Below are positions 11,013 to 22,981 of a stretch of 64,000 nucleotides of DNA, in pieces. The notes below the pieces were generated by a model. That model searched no databases. It was not told the origin of the DNA and worked only from the letters and a program-made list of their open reading frames with translations. Source of the stretch: Paroedura picta (lineage: Eukaryota; Chordata; Lepidosauria; Squamata; Gekkonidae); NCBI RefSeq assembly GCF_049243985.1, contig NC_135386.1, forward strand, positions 14,717,328-14,781,327, read 5' to 3'. Made by a program: the position numbers and the translations under genes. Each line of letters opens with the position of its first letter. Position 1 is the stretch's first letter.

Positions 11013-11761
11013 TTAGGACTCTGGCTTAAGTCAGTAGGACTGACAGCCTGTTGACGAATTGCATCTTAAGTCCCTTAACTGTTTCTAGCTATCCCAGTTT
11101 GCAGAAGGACATGAGACTTCCCAGGAATATAATGTTCCAGATTGGTTTTATCATCTTCACACACTCCGTAATCTTTAAGTGGAGCAACTGCTTAAAGGAA
11201 TTCATAGAATGTGATGATTTTTTGGGGGGAGAGTTTTTTGTTTGTTTGTTTGTTTGGGTCACTTTATGCCGAGTCCTTTTACTGATCTCAAAAAAGTGAG
11301 GCTTTGTATCAGGGGCAGATTGCTGACTCTGTGCAAACAACGCTGGAAGAATTTGCAAACATGTTCTTTTAAGTAGCCGATGCATGCAATGCTTAAGTCA
11401 GGGAGGTACCCGCTCTTTGTTTTCTGTCCTAGAAGAAGCCTGTATTTGGGTCACACCAAGAATTCCTTTCATCCACTGCTTGGGATAGGGAACCTTATAA
11501 TGTGGAACATGGAAACGGAGGGACCAAGCCAATATAAACAGCCTCTGTGTATTAACAGGTGGAATAACATTTTTAGGACTCTCTCACTCGCTCTGTGTGT
11601 GTGTGTGTGTCTCTCTCTCTGCCCTTCAGAGGATCAACTGATCATGGACACTATTAATTCAAGTGGGCAGTTGCATCCTGCCCCCCTTGAGATCCCTAAA
11701 ACACACACTCTCAATACCTTTATTGGCATAAAGATTAGCAGAGATAGTCAAAATACATCAG

Positions 11762-11938
11762 GATAGATTCAAATGGGTCTGAAGTAGCACAATAAAATCA
11801 GAGTCCAGTAGCGCCTTTAAGACCAACAAAGATTTATTCAAGGCGTGAGCTTTTGAGTGCAAGCACTCGAAAGCTCCCGCCATGAATAAATCTTTGTTGG
11901 TCTTAAAGGTGCTACTGGACTCTGATTTTCTTGTATCG
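11762..11938. repeat. Fold-back repeat inside an older interspersed repeat
   Basis: Two inverted arms, gagtccagtagcgcctttaa (left) and its near-complement (right), meet at a short centre around gagtgcaagcactcg. The 11-bp word aaatacatcag occurs on both sides (about 11751 and 11940), fitting a target-site duplication. The arm sequence also occurs singly at 17080-17270 and 43125-43235. The surrounding DNA (11700-12140, 12308-12480) looks like one older repeat. Confidence 0.7.
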
Positions 11939-12161
11939 AAATACATCAGTCCATTTGAATTTAAAAACTGAAGACAGAAATTCAGCCATAGTAAAAGTGA
12001 CATTGGCATCCTTATCACTCAATAAAAATGGGCAGATCAGGTCTTTTGAATGATTTCTCCATTTGGGTATAAGAGGTATATCATGCCTACGCTGGACAAT
12101 GAACAAGGGACAATCTGGTAAGATATGTTGCACGGTGTCAGGAGAATTTGATTCTCAAGGG

Positions 12162-12299
12162 CAGGGGTGGTCAAACTGCGGCCCTCCAGATGTCCATGGA
12201 CTACAATTCCCAGGAGCCCCCTGCCAGCATTCGCTGGCAGGGGGCTCCTGGGAATTGTAGTCCATGGACATCTGGAGGGCCGCAGTTTGACTACCCCTG
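12162..12299. mobile_element. Palindromic hAT-like hairpin element, subtype 2
   Basis: Perfect 8-bp direct repeats ctcaaggg at 12154-12161 and 12300-12307. Arms are reverse complements with only one or two differences, and the core aaactgcggccctccag is mirrored. It interrupts an older repeat that continues on both sides. Confidence 0.94.
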
Positions 12300-12492
12300 C
12301 TCAAGGGCATAGTCTATTTTCGAAAGGAATCTTGGCAAACCTCCCTTGTAATACTTTGGATGGAAAGGCGTTGAGCCGAGCAAGTGGAAACGCTCTGCGA
12401 TAAAGAGGATTTGCCAAGTTATAGAAACAAGCGGGCATTATCCCATGCTTCGCTTGGAGACCAAGAGCCCGGGGAGAACCCTTGAGATCCCT

Positions 12493-12630
12493 TCAAATTT
12501 GGCTTGCCATCTCCTGGTTGGGAAAGACCTGGAGATTTTAGGGGTGAAGCCTGGGGAGGTTAGAATTTAGGGAGAGGAGGGACTTGAAAGTGGTATAAAC
12601 ACTATAAGATCCACTTTACAAACACTCAAC
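12493..12630 (-). mobile_element. Short TIR element (gttgccaactccagg family), fragment
   Basis: Reverse orientation: ggcttgccatctcctggttg then gggaaagacctggagatttt, the mirrored 3' end of the family, with a shortened body. Confidence 0.45.
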
Positions 12631-12854
12631 CCAGCGGAATGGATTTCTGCTGTCCGTAGAGGCACTGCCATTCCAGTCCCCACCTGGAGGCTGATGTGTG
12701 AGGCCACTTCCAGCTCAGAACATTTCCTTTCTTTTACAGTTTCCAAAGCCAGAACAAGGTCCGGATGCAACATTTGCCTGCTCCGTTCAAAGAAACCTCC
12801 CAGCTAGTATTCTTAGAACCAGCGGTCATTTGGATACTGGAAAGTAACATACAT

Positions 12855-12965
12855 TATAGAATCATAGAGTTGGAAGGGACCCCCAGGGTCATCTAGTCCA
12901 ACCCCCTGCAGAATGCAGGAAATTGACAAGTGCCAGCCCGCTCTCAGTGACCCCATGCCCAGAGG
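12855..12965 (-). repeat. CR1 LINE 3' end
   Basis: agaatcatagagttggaagg followed by catctagtccaaccccctgc is the reverse-strand CR1 terminus. A (TA)n run follows at about 12994-13014. Confidence 0.8.
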
Positions 12966-13902
12966 ATGCCCCCCAAAACCAGAATCTCTGTCTTATATAT
13001 ATATATATATATATTAAAAAAAATAGCAGGTGATCAACAACCACAGCTGTACAGCTGGTGTGCTGTAGCCACGCTGACTCTCTTTTCTCCCCCCCCCCCT
13101 TCATGAGGGGAGGGCATGGGAACATGGCACCGTGCCACGTTCTGTGACATCCCCCCCTTCTCCCCCCCCCCCGGAAATGAGCCTGAATTTCCATGTCAAG
13201 CCCCTGATTGGCAGCGCTTCTCGACGGGGCTCCCTGAAGGCCCCGTCCCTGCCTGGAATAAACCTGGAAGCGTCAGCAAGAACTTGGCAAATGATATAAT
13301 CCAGCGTGCCGAATGCTCTCGCGGCTGCCAAGTCTTGCCGTCGATGATGAAGCGCCCTTGAAAACCTGCCTCCGAACACCTGCCCCCCCCCCCCCGCCAC
13401 GAGGAGCTGCCAGCTGCCTTCCCCGTCCGTCCGTGTCTCCAGCAACGAAATCCTGGCAGCGGGTATTCTGCCTAGCGGGATGCGTTGGGCTTGGGGAGGA
13501 GGGGCGATCTCATTTCCTGTTTGGATAGCCCTGCTTTTGTGCCCTTCCCCCGAAATGTGTCTTCGAGGCAGGATTGGCAGCCATCCATCACGGCTGCAGG
13601 AACAAGAGCTGTGTTAATTTTGCAACCGAATTATTCCGGCTGGGGCCGTCGTGATCCCTATTCCATAAAAAAGGAGGAGGGTGGGGGGGACCAAAGAAAA
13701 ACATGAGGCTGTTGCATTTCAAATTCTGTTTTTGGTTGGATTGCGGCGTACTCTGCCAGTCCAGTTTATCTGTTCCCATGAGCGCGCGTCAGCAGCCGGG
13801 CTGAGAAACAGGGTCGGCTGACAGGTAAAAGGTTGCCTCTGCCATGGACACAGCAGGTGGCTTCATGCAAGCCCTCCCTCATCAGGCTGATCCTCCCTGT
13901 TA

Positions 13903-14187
13903 GAGAGCCCGTCTGGTGCAGTGGTTAGGAGTGCGGACTTCTAATCTGACAGGCCGGGTTCGATTCTGTGCTCCCCCACATGCAGCCAGCTGGGTGACCT
14001 TGGGCTCGCCACGGCACTGATAAAACTGCTCTGACCAAGCAAGAATCTCAGGGCTCTCTCAGCCTCACCCACCTCACAGGGTGTCTGTTGTGGGGAGAGG
14101 AAAGGGAAGGCGACTCCCAGGGTCATCCTTGAGCCTCCTTCAGGTAGAGAAAAGCGGCATCTAAGAACCAACTCTTCTTCTTCTTCT
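13903..14187 (+). repeat. tRNA-type SINE, near full length
   Basis: Head: tctggtgcagtggttaggag followed by ggttcgattctgtgc, a tRNA-like B box (GGTTCGATTC). Body with gggtgaccttgggctcgcc and cacagggtgtctgttgtggg, and a cttcttcttcttc tail. About 25 bp of a different tRNA-type SINE 3' end follows (14188-14280). Pol III-transcribed type; not a gene. Confidence 0.85.
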
Positions 14188-14920
14188 GCCTGAGACCTCT
14201 GCCAGCCTGAGCGGACAATCCTGACTTGGATGGGCCAGAGGTCTGATTCAGTAGAAGGCAGCTCCATGGGCCCACCCAAGAGATAAGTGATTTTAAATAA
14301 CTTGCTAGTCCAGGAGTCGCCATCACTGGACCTGCCAACATTCTGGTGCCTGCCGTATTTAGGTCCAGCGGGACCCCAGCGTGGTTCCTGATTGGCCGTT
14401 GGAGATTTGATAGCTGTGCAGATTTCTAAAAGCTTCACTCTGGCCACAGCCGCTGGGTCTTCTTCACTGTGTGGCTACAACTGAACTGTGGCAGCCAGTT
14501 TGTGGCTTGCTCCTGTTTCCGCGGCAGACCCCTTCTGGCAGCCACGCTAGATTTCCGAATCTGCAGGCTCAAAAAGGCTGGGGGACCCCTGAGCTGCAAG
14601 CCTCCCATTCAATTCCAATAACATTATGACTCCCTTGGAGAAAACCCAAGAGCTCTCTCTCTTTTCTCCTGCTGCAGCATCAAAAGGCTACAGGTGATTT
14701 TGCAGCTCTGAATCCTTCCACGTCATCTTTTTTGACATAGTGTCTGGGGTTTTGGACAAACTTTAAAGCTCCTTTTTTTCCCCCTGCAAAGTATTTGGGG
14801 AGGTTTTCAGTACTGGATGCATCGCCAGCCAGACGTTGAGAACACGTGATTGCTCAGCTTGTGCCAGAAGGATTGTGCAGATGGGATTCACCACACGCAG
14901 ATGTTGCACGTACAGATGTC

Positions 14921-15008
14921 ATAGAATCATAGAGTTGGAAGGGGCCATACAGGCCATCTAGTCCAACCCCCTGCTCTATGCAGGATCAGCCCTAAGCATC
15001 CTAAAGCA
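14921..15008 (-). repeat. CR1 LINE 3' end
   Basis: tagaatcatagagttggaag then ccatctagtccaaccccctg, reverse orientation, ending in aagcatcc. Confidence 0.8.
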
Positions 15009-15104
15009 ATGGTTAGGAGTCCCCTGCAGAAACATCTGGTGATGCAGCATTGCAGCCTGCATGCCTCCCTGCATGCCTCCCTGCAGCATATAATGTTTTA
15101 TCCC

Positions 15105-15445
15105 CCGAGATTTGGAGGTCTCCTGGAATTACGGTTCATCTCCAGGCTGCAGAGGTCAGTTCCCCTGGAGGACATGGATGCTTTGGAGGGGGGACTCCGT
15201 AGCATTGTATCCACTGAGGCCCCCGTCCTTCCCAGGCTAAGGGTGCCAGATCTTGGTTGGGAAATACCTGCAGACCGGGAATGGGCATGGAGGAACCTTA
15301 ATATGGAATACGTGGCTATGGAGTCCAGCCTCTAAAGCAGCCCCCTTCTCCAGGGGAATTGATCTCTGTCGCCTGGAGGTGAGCTATAAAACCGCAGGGT
15401 CCCCAGGTCTCATCTGGAGACTCGCATCTCTAGCTCTAACCCCAA
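15105..15445. mobile_element. Two short TIR-element copies, head to head
   Basis: Plus-oriented copy (about 15105-15250: tcctggaattacggttcatc, then agaggtcagttcccctgga) abuts a minus-oriented copy (about 15250-15445: ggttgggaaatacctgcaga and ggggaattgatctctgt). Both are truncated at their junction. Confidence 0.5.
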
Positions 15446-15629
15446 ATATCCAGGAGTTTTCAAATCTAGTTCTGGTAACCCCCCTCCCATCCCCTACAGG
15501 TGGCCAGAGCAGGGGGTAACCAGGCAATTCTACATCATCTGCGGATTTGTAAAAGCCACTCTTCTCCCTAAAATGTACGTTTTCAGACCTTTCTCACTTA
15601 AATCTCCAAAAGGGCGTTATTACTAATTC

Positions 15630-15770
15630 CAATAAAATCAGAGTCCAGTAGCACCTTTAAGACCAACAAAGATTTATTCAAGGTGGGAGCTTTCGAGTGC
15701 AAGCACTCGAAAGCTCACACCTTGAATAAATCTTTGTTGGTCTTAAAGGTGCTCCTGGACTCTGATTTTA
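15630..15770. repeat. Fold-back repeat, second copy
   Basis: Same architecture as the copy at 11762: arms gagtccagtagcacctttaa and its complement around gagtgcaagcactcg. Arms are almost perfectly complementary. Possible short flanking repeat attcca. Confidence 0.75.
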
Positions 15771-16592
15771 ATGTGCATTCCAAGTTGGTCAAAAGAGGAA
15801 AAGCTGTATCAGTACTCGCGCATGGCCTCAGAATCTCTCCTCTCTCCTCCTCTCTCTCCCCGTTTTGGCATCGCGATATTTCCAGGAAGTTCTTCGGCTT
15901 TTGATGTGTGTCGTCTTGAACTCTGTGCTCTTTGAACATGAAGTCATTTGCAATTAGGCACAGAAATCACACCCAGAATTCTGGCCCTGTCTTGTTCCCG
16001 GTGCCGTCCAAGCCTTGAAGTATAGCCCGAAGGCAATTCAGAAAGCTGGGTTATTCTGGGATGCTTGTTGCATCAGTCCAAAAAAAAAAAAGATTTCCTC
16101 CGTTTATTTTATTACTTTCTAACATTGAGTCAACCCCCTGAAAGCCGAAAGATTTAATTTTTTTTTTTATTCTTGCTTGGAATTAAACAAATCATTTACT
16201 GGACACCCTGACTTTGCATGAAAGATTATTTTTGTTTAGATCTACTCTCGCTGATACGCCCCCATTGTAGATTTGGTGAGGTCCCTCCCCTCTCTGCAAG
16301 CTGCTTTCTTTACATTCTCAAGCTGCGAAAAATGGTTTAAAATGTGCTACGGGCGACTTGGAACTTGGCACCGTGAGGCCAAACTCTTCTCGGTAATTCT
16401 TCGTTAATGATGCTAAAAGAGGCCGTTGACCTGAAGTTTATACAAAAGATTTTTTCTGCAGGCCAGTTAACTAAGAAAACAAGAACCTCTGAGAACACCC
16501 TGGCTGTGTTTCAGTTCAGAGAACGAAGCCCTATGTTTTAAGCAACACGGAGTTGAATACATCCATGGAAATTTCTTTGTGCGTGTGTAAAG

Positions 16593-16805
16593 TGATGCCG
16601 AGTTGCAGCCAGCATACGGTGACCCCGTAGGGGTTTCGAGGCCAGAAATGAGCAGAGGTAGTTTGCCGTTGGCTGCCTCTCTGCACCAACCTGGACTTCC
16701 TTGGTGGTCTTCCATCCACGTACTCACCACAGCCAAATCTGGTGAGCTTCTCAGGAGAGCAGGCTAATCTGGGCCATCTAGGTCAGCAACAAACGGAGGT
16801 GTCTG
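16593..16805 (-). repeat. 5S rRNA-headed SINE, near full length
   Basis: Reverse orientation: tail first (gtgatgccgagttgcagcc, tagtttgccgttggctgcc), then ggtggtcttccatccacgta, then the head end gggccatctaggtcag. Diverged. Confidence 0.6.
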
Positions 16806-17079
16806 CCATTGCAAACAGAGGCTCTGCAAGTTTCAGGTGTGTGGGGAGGGGGGGAGCAGGCGTGAGGTGTGGCACCCCCTCTAGTTTGGGGGCAAAGCTC
16901 TACCATGGAGTTCTGCTCAAAAGCCAGACTGTCACCCCCAGCATCTGTGAGGCGCTGAGGTCATTTTCGAGGGACTGTCAGCACGTCGGGGAGTTCCTGG
17001 GCCACACCCACAGATCCCACCAAAATGCAAACCTTAAAAAAATATTTCTTTCCGAATGGCTTTTTGGGTGGGTTCGGGT

Positions 17080-17275
17080 GGGTGGTTGTGTTGGTCTGAA
17101 GCAGCGGGACAAAATTGGAGTCCAGGGGCACCTTTCAGACTGACAAGGTTTAATTCTGAGAAGGAGCATTTGTGGGCAAACTTACCTGCAGAAGTGTGCA
17201 TGCGCATGAGAGTTTATATCCAGAACGAAACGTTGTTGGTCTTAAAGGAGCCGCTGGACTCCAGATTTTTTCTGC
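17080..17275 (+). repeat. Single-arm copy of the fold-back repeat
   Basis: gtgttggtctgaagcagcgg, then gagtccaggggcacctttca, and later gttggtcttaaaggagccgc in inverse sense about 130 bp on. A partially preserved fold-back with a long divergent centre. Confidence 0.5.
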
Positions 17276-18035
17276 TTTTCTGTTGTCGTTCTTTTTTCAC
17301 TTAGACAATGGGAAGCAGACTTTAGTGGAGCAGTGGTGACATGTGGGGGGAGGTTAATGCGCAAGGCCTACCCCTGTATGCATGGGCAGTCAGTACTCCC
17401 TACTATCCTTGGGAAAGCAGGGGACGAGCTTGAACTGAGGGAGGGGGCTCATCTTGTCTCCCTGCGGTGCAAAGGCCACTTGCACCTTGCAAAAAGAAGT
17501 TGGAGATTCTCTTTCGTTTGAAACCGGCAAGGCCTCAATTCCCAGCCAATGAGTTTAGGATTGAATGTGACCCAAGTCTGACATTCCCCCAATTCCCTCT
17601 GCTCCCTGTCACAACGCTGGATCCGCTGCCCCCCTCCTTTTGTACACGTTTCTGTATCCGTCCCCCTCTCCCAGAGAGCTGAAACTCTTTCTCTCTAAAA
17701 TAAGCCAGATGTCCTTTTAGCTGCCAAACCAAGGCAGTTCAAGATACATGTGAAAGTCTGCCTTCCTGGCACTGAAAAACCCCGATTGCATAGCCCGGGC
17801 GCTGCTCTTGGTCTCCCAGGAGAAGCAATCAAGTTACACTCAAAGCCGGGCCAGGGGGGAAAGGCCAACTTGGTGATTCTTTCTGTGTTAAGACGGAGAG
17901 CTGGCAGGCAGGGTGGTGGTGGTGGTGGTGTGGGAGGGGGACTGTGATGTTTGCCCTGCCTGTTGGTTAATAGATGCACAGAGGTGGGTAGAACGTGGTG
18001 TCAGGACTAGGCTCTTTTACAACGACCCTGTAGGG

Positions 18036-18412
18036 CAGAGGTTCTCCACCTTCCCTTTAATACAGTTCCTCATGTTGTGGTGACCCCCAACCATAAAATT
18101 AGGCAAGGGTTCTTTCACGGAAATTAAACCAAAACTGACCAAAGGTGTGAAGATCCATTGTTCATGATTGAATATAAATTGGGTTTTTTCCGGGCTTTCT
18201 CAGTTCACTTCTACCTCTTGTCCCACCATGCCGATCTCGCTCTTTTCCGCTGCTCCAGACGGACGAATGCTCTATCTTGATCTACCCCACAAGGCTGTTG
18301 TGTGGATGGTGCCTCCCCCCCCCCCAGGCCAAGCTGCTTGCCCTGCCATGACCCCTGTGAAAGGGTCATTCGACCCCCCAAAGGGGGCCTGACCCCCGGG
18401 TTGAGAACCACT
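18036..18412. mobile_element. Non-autonomous hAT-like element
   Basis: Starts cagaggttctccaccttcc and ends ggttgagaaccacta, imperfect inverted ends of the Charlie-like 'ggttctcaacc' type. Inside near the right end, gacccctgtgaaagggtca is characteristic. Flanking 8-mers ctgtaggg and ctttaggg match at 7 of 8. No transposase frame. Confidence 0.65.
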
Positions 18413-18496
18413 ACTTTAGGGTTTTCCAGGCGAGAGGCAAACCAAGCTGTTTTGGCCTTTCCCACCTCTTCATAGCACCCTGGATCTGTTTGGTGC

Positions 18497-18605
18497 CTCT
18501 CGTCCAAATCCTAACCAGGGCCAACCCTGCTTAGCTTCCGAAATCTGACAAGATTAGATGAGCCTGGCATCAGATATTTAGCAGGGTAAGTGGAGCGCTG
18601 CAGGC
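18497..18605 (-). repeat. 5S rRNA-headed SINE fragment
   Basis: aaccagggccaaccctgctt followed by agcttccgaaatctgacaag in reverse 5S orientation. Confidence 0.6.
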
Positions 18606-19065
18606 CAACGTAGCCCCAGACACGTGTGTGTTTAACTTCTAAGAAAAAGTTTACCAAAAAATTAGGAAAAGGATTACAGGGAAAGGAAACGCCAATGGCC
18701 TAACTCTCTCAGATGCCTTGTTCTCTTCGACCCTAAGAAGGAAAGGAATAGATGTTTTCCTGCAGAGCATCCCCTCTTGTATACTTGCAGAATAACGCAA
18801 ACTTTCTTGATTGTGCTAACCAGAAGACAGGGAGCAAGTAGTCAAGATTGGGAGTAGAACCTCCCTCTTTGGTGTGGGAAGGATCTGGACTGCACCTAGT
18901 TAGTTTTATGCTAAACCTGCTATTGTTAGCTTACAGAAACTTCAGCTTAGCCCTTGTGTGACTGAAGAGTTGATACTTGCAAAAGCCAACACCTGGGCTA
19001 TTCAGGGCAGACCACCCAGGCAGGTAACATTTCCGTTCAAATGAGTGCCTGTCTGTCTGTCTGTC

Positions 19066-19815
19066 CAGCTTGGTATAGCAGTTAGGATTACGGACTTCTA
19101 ATCTGGTGAACCAGTTTGATTCCTTGTTCCTCCTCCACATGCAGCCAGCTGGGTGACCTTGGGCTCGCCACGGCACTGATAAAACTGTTCTGACCGAGCA
19201 GCGATATCAGGGCTCTCTCAGCCTTACCCACCTCACAGGGTGTCTGTTGTAGGGAGAGGAAAGGGAAGGTGACCGTAAGCTGCTTTGAGTCTCCTTCGGG
19301 TAGAGAAAAGTGGCATATAAGAACCAACTCTTCTTCTTCTTCAGTAATCTCAGGGCTCTCCCAACCTCACCTCCCTTACAGGGTGTCTGTTGTGGGGAGA
19401 GGAAAGGGAAGGAGATTGTAAGCCACTTTGAAACTCCTTCGGGTAGAGAAAAGCGGCATATAAGAACCAACACTTCTTCAGTAATATCAGAGCCCTGTTT
19501 TTCACAATCACCTTCCTTTCCTCTCCCCACAACAAGACCCCATGTGAGGCAGGTGGGGCTGAGAGAGCTCTGGGAGAACAATGACTGGCCCGAGGTCAAC
19601 CAGAAGACCTCATGTATTTCGGAGTGGCTTGCCGTTGCCTTCCCTTCCTTTCCTCACAACAGACACCTTGTGAAGTAGAGTGGGCTGAGAGAACTCAGAG
19701 AACTGCTCTGTGAGAACAGCCCTAAGAGAACCAGCTGGCTTCACGTGGAGGACCGGGGAATCACACTCAGCTCTCCAGATCAGAGACTGCCACTCTTATC
19801 CAGCCAGCTCTCTTT
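19066..19815. repeat. Cluster of tRNA-type SINE copies (two plus, one minus)
   Basis: A full copy on plus (19066-19343), a 5'-truncated plus copy (19344-19480, restarting at atctcagggctctccc) and a minus copy (about 19497-19815) that begins with ccttcctttcctctcccca and ends tctccagatcagagactgcc. The opposed copies form a large inverted repeat. Confidence 0.75.
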
Positions 19816-20449
19816 GTCTGGATTTGGGCACAATTGGGACCAGCAAACAGGGAGCCATATTCTGTGTACTTTACTGGAGCAAGAGGGCAGCGTGAACGTG
19901 TCTTGATGTTTGTCAAGCGGTTTTAGGAGTGGAAATTGCTACAGGACAAGGGCGTTGAGCTTTGCTAAGCACTGAGTTGTGCATTAGGAAGACCACCCAC
20001 ATGGAGTTATCTGGATTTCGCCGCAGATGTGAGGATATGGTTCAGTTTAACATCGGACTTCTAAGCTGCAGATTAAGGAACGGTGTACAGCATGTGGAGA
20101 GATCAAAAACAGCAGCAGTAAGGTGCATGCTGGGACTAGGCTGGAAACAAAACAGGGGGGAAACCAACAATGTACAAGAGAGAAGGGGATGTTCAAAGCA
20201 ACAGGCAAGTAGGAGCACGTAACGGAGGGCTGGAGACAGGCCAACATTTCTATGAGTGAGAAGGGAGGACCACTCAGAAAGCTGTGTTGGGGTTCATAAG
20301 ACCTGCATAGTCAAAAGTCAGGGGAGACATAGCCTGCAAAGAAGAGAGTGCCTGACTAAGATGGGACAAAAAATCTACCAATGATCCTCACCCCTTATGT
20401 GGAACACATCCACATAAGGAGGGGTGAGAGACACAGATTCCCCCCTTGC

Positions 20450-20625
20450 CTCTCCCCCTTATCTCTCCTTCAGCCACACACACAAAAATGCACACACAGA
20501 CACAGATTCTTCCCCCCACTCCCTCCTTGCCTCTCTCCCTTATCTTTTCTTCCTGGACCCTCCCCCTCCCTCCCTCTCGCTCACACACACAAACTTCCCT
20601 CTTCTCAGGCAAGTACCTCACTTCT
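20450..20625. repeat. Low-complexity ct/ca-rich stretch
   Basis: Repeated cacacac and ccctcc runs on one strand. The open frames across it are compositional. Confidence 0.8.
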
Positions 20626-20635
20626 AAAGGTGGGA

Positions 20636-20722
20636 TGGACCTGGGAAGATGACTGGGAAGTTGGACCTGGGACTGGGAAGATGGACTGGGAAGATGGACT
20701 GGGAAGATGGACCTGGGAAGAT
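20636..20722. repeat. Minisatellite, about 13-bp unit
   Basis: Units of actgggaagatgg with variants (tgggaagttgg, cctgggaagatg) repeated about six times, directly before a CR1 end. Confidence 0.8.
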
Positions 20723-20724
20723 GC

Positions 20725-20820
20725 TTTAGGATGCTTAGGGCTGATCCTACGTTGAGCAGGGGGTTGGGCTAGATGGCCTGTATGGCCCCTTCCAACTCTA
20801 TGATTCTATGATTCTACACC
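20725..20820 (+). repeat. CR1 LINE 3' end
   Basis: gcagggggttgggctagatg, then ccttccaactctatgattct ending in two attctatg units, the CR1 terminal repeat. Confidence 0.85.
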
Positions 20821-21519
20821 CCAAGGCCTAGCTCTGAGCCTCACAGCTCTACTGCCATCTACTGCCCAAGGTGGGACAATGGACGTCACATCCGTTATCA
20901 TTTCCGTTTTAGGGAGCATGGCAGTAGATGTGTTCCACATTAACAAAAAACTGTCCCTTTCTTTGGGGCAGGGAAATAATGAGGAGAGGGGAGGTGGGTC
21001 CATAAATGTAAAACAGCTGTAAAAATGGAGTCATACTGCTCACAAATCCCAGTGGAGATTGCCATCTCTTTGACTGGGCTGCACGGCATCCACTAGGGCT
21101 GGGGCATTCTTACTCAGCAGAATGCCTACAGGACAAATGAGCGGCAAACCACTTGGGCAGTTCATGTACAGTGCCCAAAAATCTGTGTTGACTTGGGAGA
21201 GACTTTTTGGGTCTTCAGTTGTGTTTGACATTGCTGTGGTTTTAATGTCTTTCTGCCTGACTCTAAGCCATCCTGAATGTCAAAAGGTAAGGTGTAATAT
21301 TTCAGGTGCATTTTCCCTGACACTTCTCACAGTAGCGGATCCTGGAATTACTCCATTAGGTTGTTGTGTCTGAAGAGATACCTGGACATTGTGATTTGCA
21401 CTGAACAGATCTGTTATCCAAGCAACAAACAAACAAAAAAATCCCAAATTACCAAGCTGATCAGACCTCCCGTCTGTGATTCCCTGTGCAGTTCCTGTCC
21501 AGTTACACTCTCCGGAGGG

Positions 21520-21660
21520 ACTGTGACTCTGTAGAAGAGCCTTTGTATACAAAAGGTCCCAGGTTCCAATCCCTAGCATCTCCAGTTAAAAGACCAGGCG
21601 CTAAGTGAGGTTACTCTGCCGGAGACCCTGAAAAGCTGCTGCCAGGTTGAGTGCCCAAAA
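21520..21660 (+). repeat. tRNA-headed SINE (second type)
   Basis: caaaaggtcccaggttccaa then tccctagcatctccagttaa, followed by ggagaccctgaaaagctgct. Same family as 45975 and 50585; decayed head. Confidence 0.6.
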
Positions 21661-21667
21661 GTGCCCC

Positions 21668-21925
21668 GAGAGCCAGTTTGGTGTAGTGGTTAGGAGTGTG
21701 GACTTCTAATCTGGCATGCCAGGTTCGATTCTGCGCTCCCCCACATGCAGCCAGCTGGGTGATAAAACTGTTTTGACTGGGCAGTGATATCAGGGCTCTC
21801 TCAGCCTCACCCACCCCACAGGGTGTCTGTTGTGGGGAGAGGAATGGGAAGGTGACTGTAAGCCGGTTTGAGCCTCCTTCGGGTAGGGAAAAGCATATAA
21901 GAACCAACTCTTCTTCTTCTTCTTC
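21668..21925 (+). repeat. tRNA-type SINE, near full length
   Basis: gccagtttggtgtagtggtt, ggttcgattctgcgctcccc and a cttcttcttcttcttc tail. An internal deletion removes the gaccttgggctcgcc part present at 13903. Confidence 0.85.
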
Positions 21926-21960
21926 AAAACTGACCTTGATGGACCTGTGGTCTAATTCAG

Positions 21961-22062
21961 GGATGGCCAAACTATGACTCTCCAGATGTCTATGGACTAC
22001 AGTTACCATGGTACCTGTAATCCATGGACATCTGGAGAGTCACAATTTGGCCACCCCTGGTT
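21961..22062. mobile_element. Palindromic hAT-like hairpin element, subtype 3 (short)
   Basis: Left arm ggatggccaaactatgactc; right arm gagtcacaatttggccaccc. Flanks taattcag and gaattcag match at 7 of 8. About 100 bp: shorter centre than subtypes 1 and 2. It lies directly after a SINE end. Confidence 0.8.
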
Positions 22063-22981
22063 GAATTCAGTATAAGGCCGCTTCAAACATTCTGTGAGCT
22101 TCTACAGTGGCTTGTGCCCCTGAATTTGAGAACACCACCTTCTCCTCCACAGACATGGGTCCTAGGCACCACAAATTACCCTGACGATGAGAAACGCCTA
22201 GCTGTGCCCAATCATCCATCTTTTTTCTTTAAAAACTGACCAAAATAGTAGGCTTGGCCAGGAATTATCCCATTCCCCTGGGATTTTTTGGAGAGGAAAG
22301 GAAGAATCGGCACAGTTGTAGAATCTTCCCAAGAGCATCTCTGATGTCATTAAAATTTTAAAAACCCTTTCTGTTTTGTGTGTGTGGCATGAGCTAAACC
22401 AGCACTCTGGCCAACGTCTCACAAATCCATCATTCCTTCATTTGGAAATACAAGGCTCCTTGATTGACTCCAGCTGGGGAACGTGCAGTCAGAATTCTGC
22501 AGCTGCTTTGTGGAAAGTGGAAAACGCCTGAGAGATGGGAAGGGGAACCACAGTCAGAGGGGTTGCCATTATGTGTCTCAAGTTCTGGGGTGGGATGAGA
22601 CCAATATTTTTGAGTTTCACTTTGACAGATTCATGCCGAGATACGTGCATCCCATGATTTTAAAAAATGGACAGAAAAGTCTTTCCTCAGAACTTCTGCA
22701 ACAAGCTAGGCCGGTAGGTCCCATTTTGGTCTCTGAGGCAGCAGCGTTGACCTAGTTAGAACCCAAAATGAGCACCAGACCGAATCCATGTGAGCTACGT
22801 TCTCCTACCAAGAGAAGAAACAGCTTTCCCCACACAACAGGATTGTGTCTGTGGCAAAATGGCAGCCCATATGGCTCCTTACCTCTGAGTCACTGAGGTT
22901 TAAGGGAACCACTTATGTGATGTCACCTTCACACACGTCCTTGTCCCAGACCACTGATGGAAAACCTCTTCTCTCCCGCAG

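Larger units (their letters stand above)
10589..22981 (+). other. ADAMTS17: ADAMTS17 intron, 12.4 kb
   Basis: The largest intron in the window, largely built of repeats: fold-back elements, hairpins, several SINEs, CR1, a hAT element and microsatellites, listed separately. GC-rich unique DNA lies at about 13130-13460, and A/T-rich unique DNA at 16080-16480. No exon is seen and none is missing from the protein. Confidence 0.8.
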
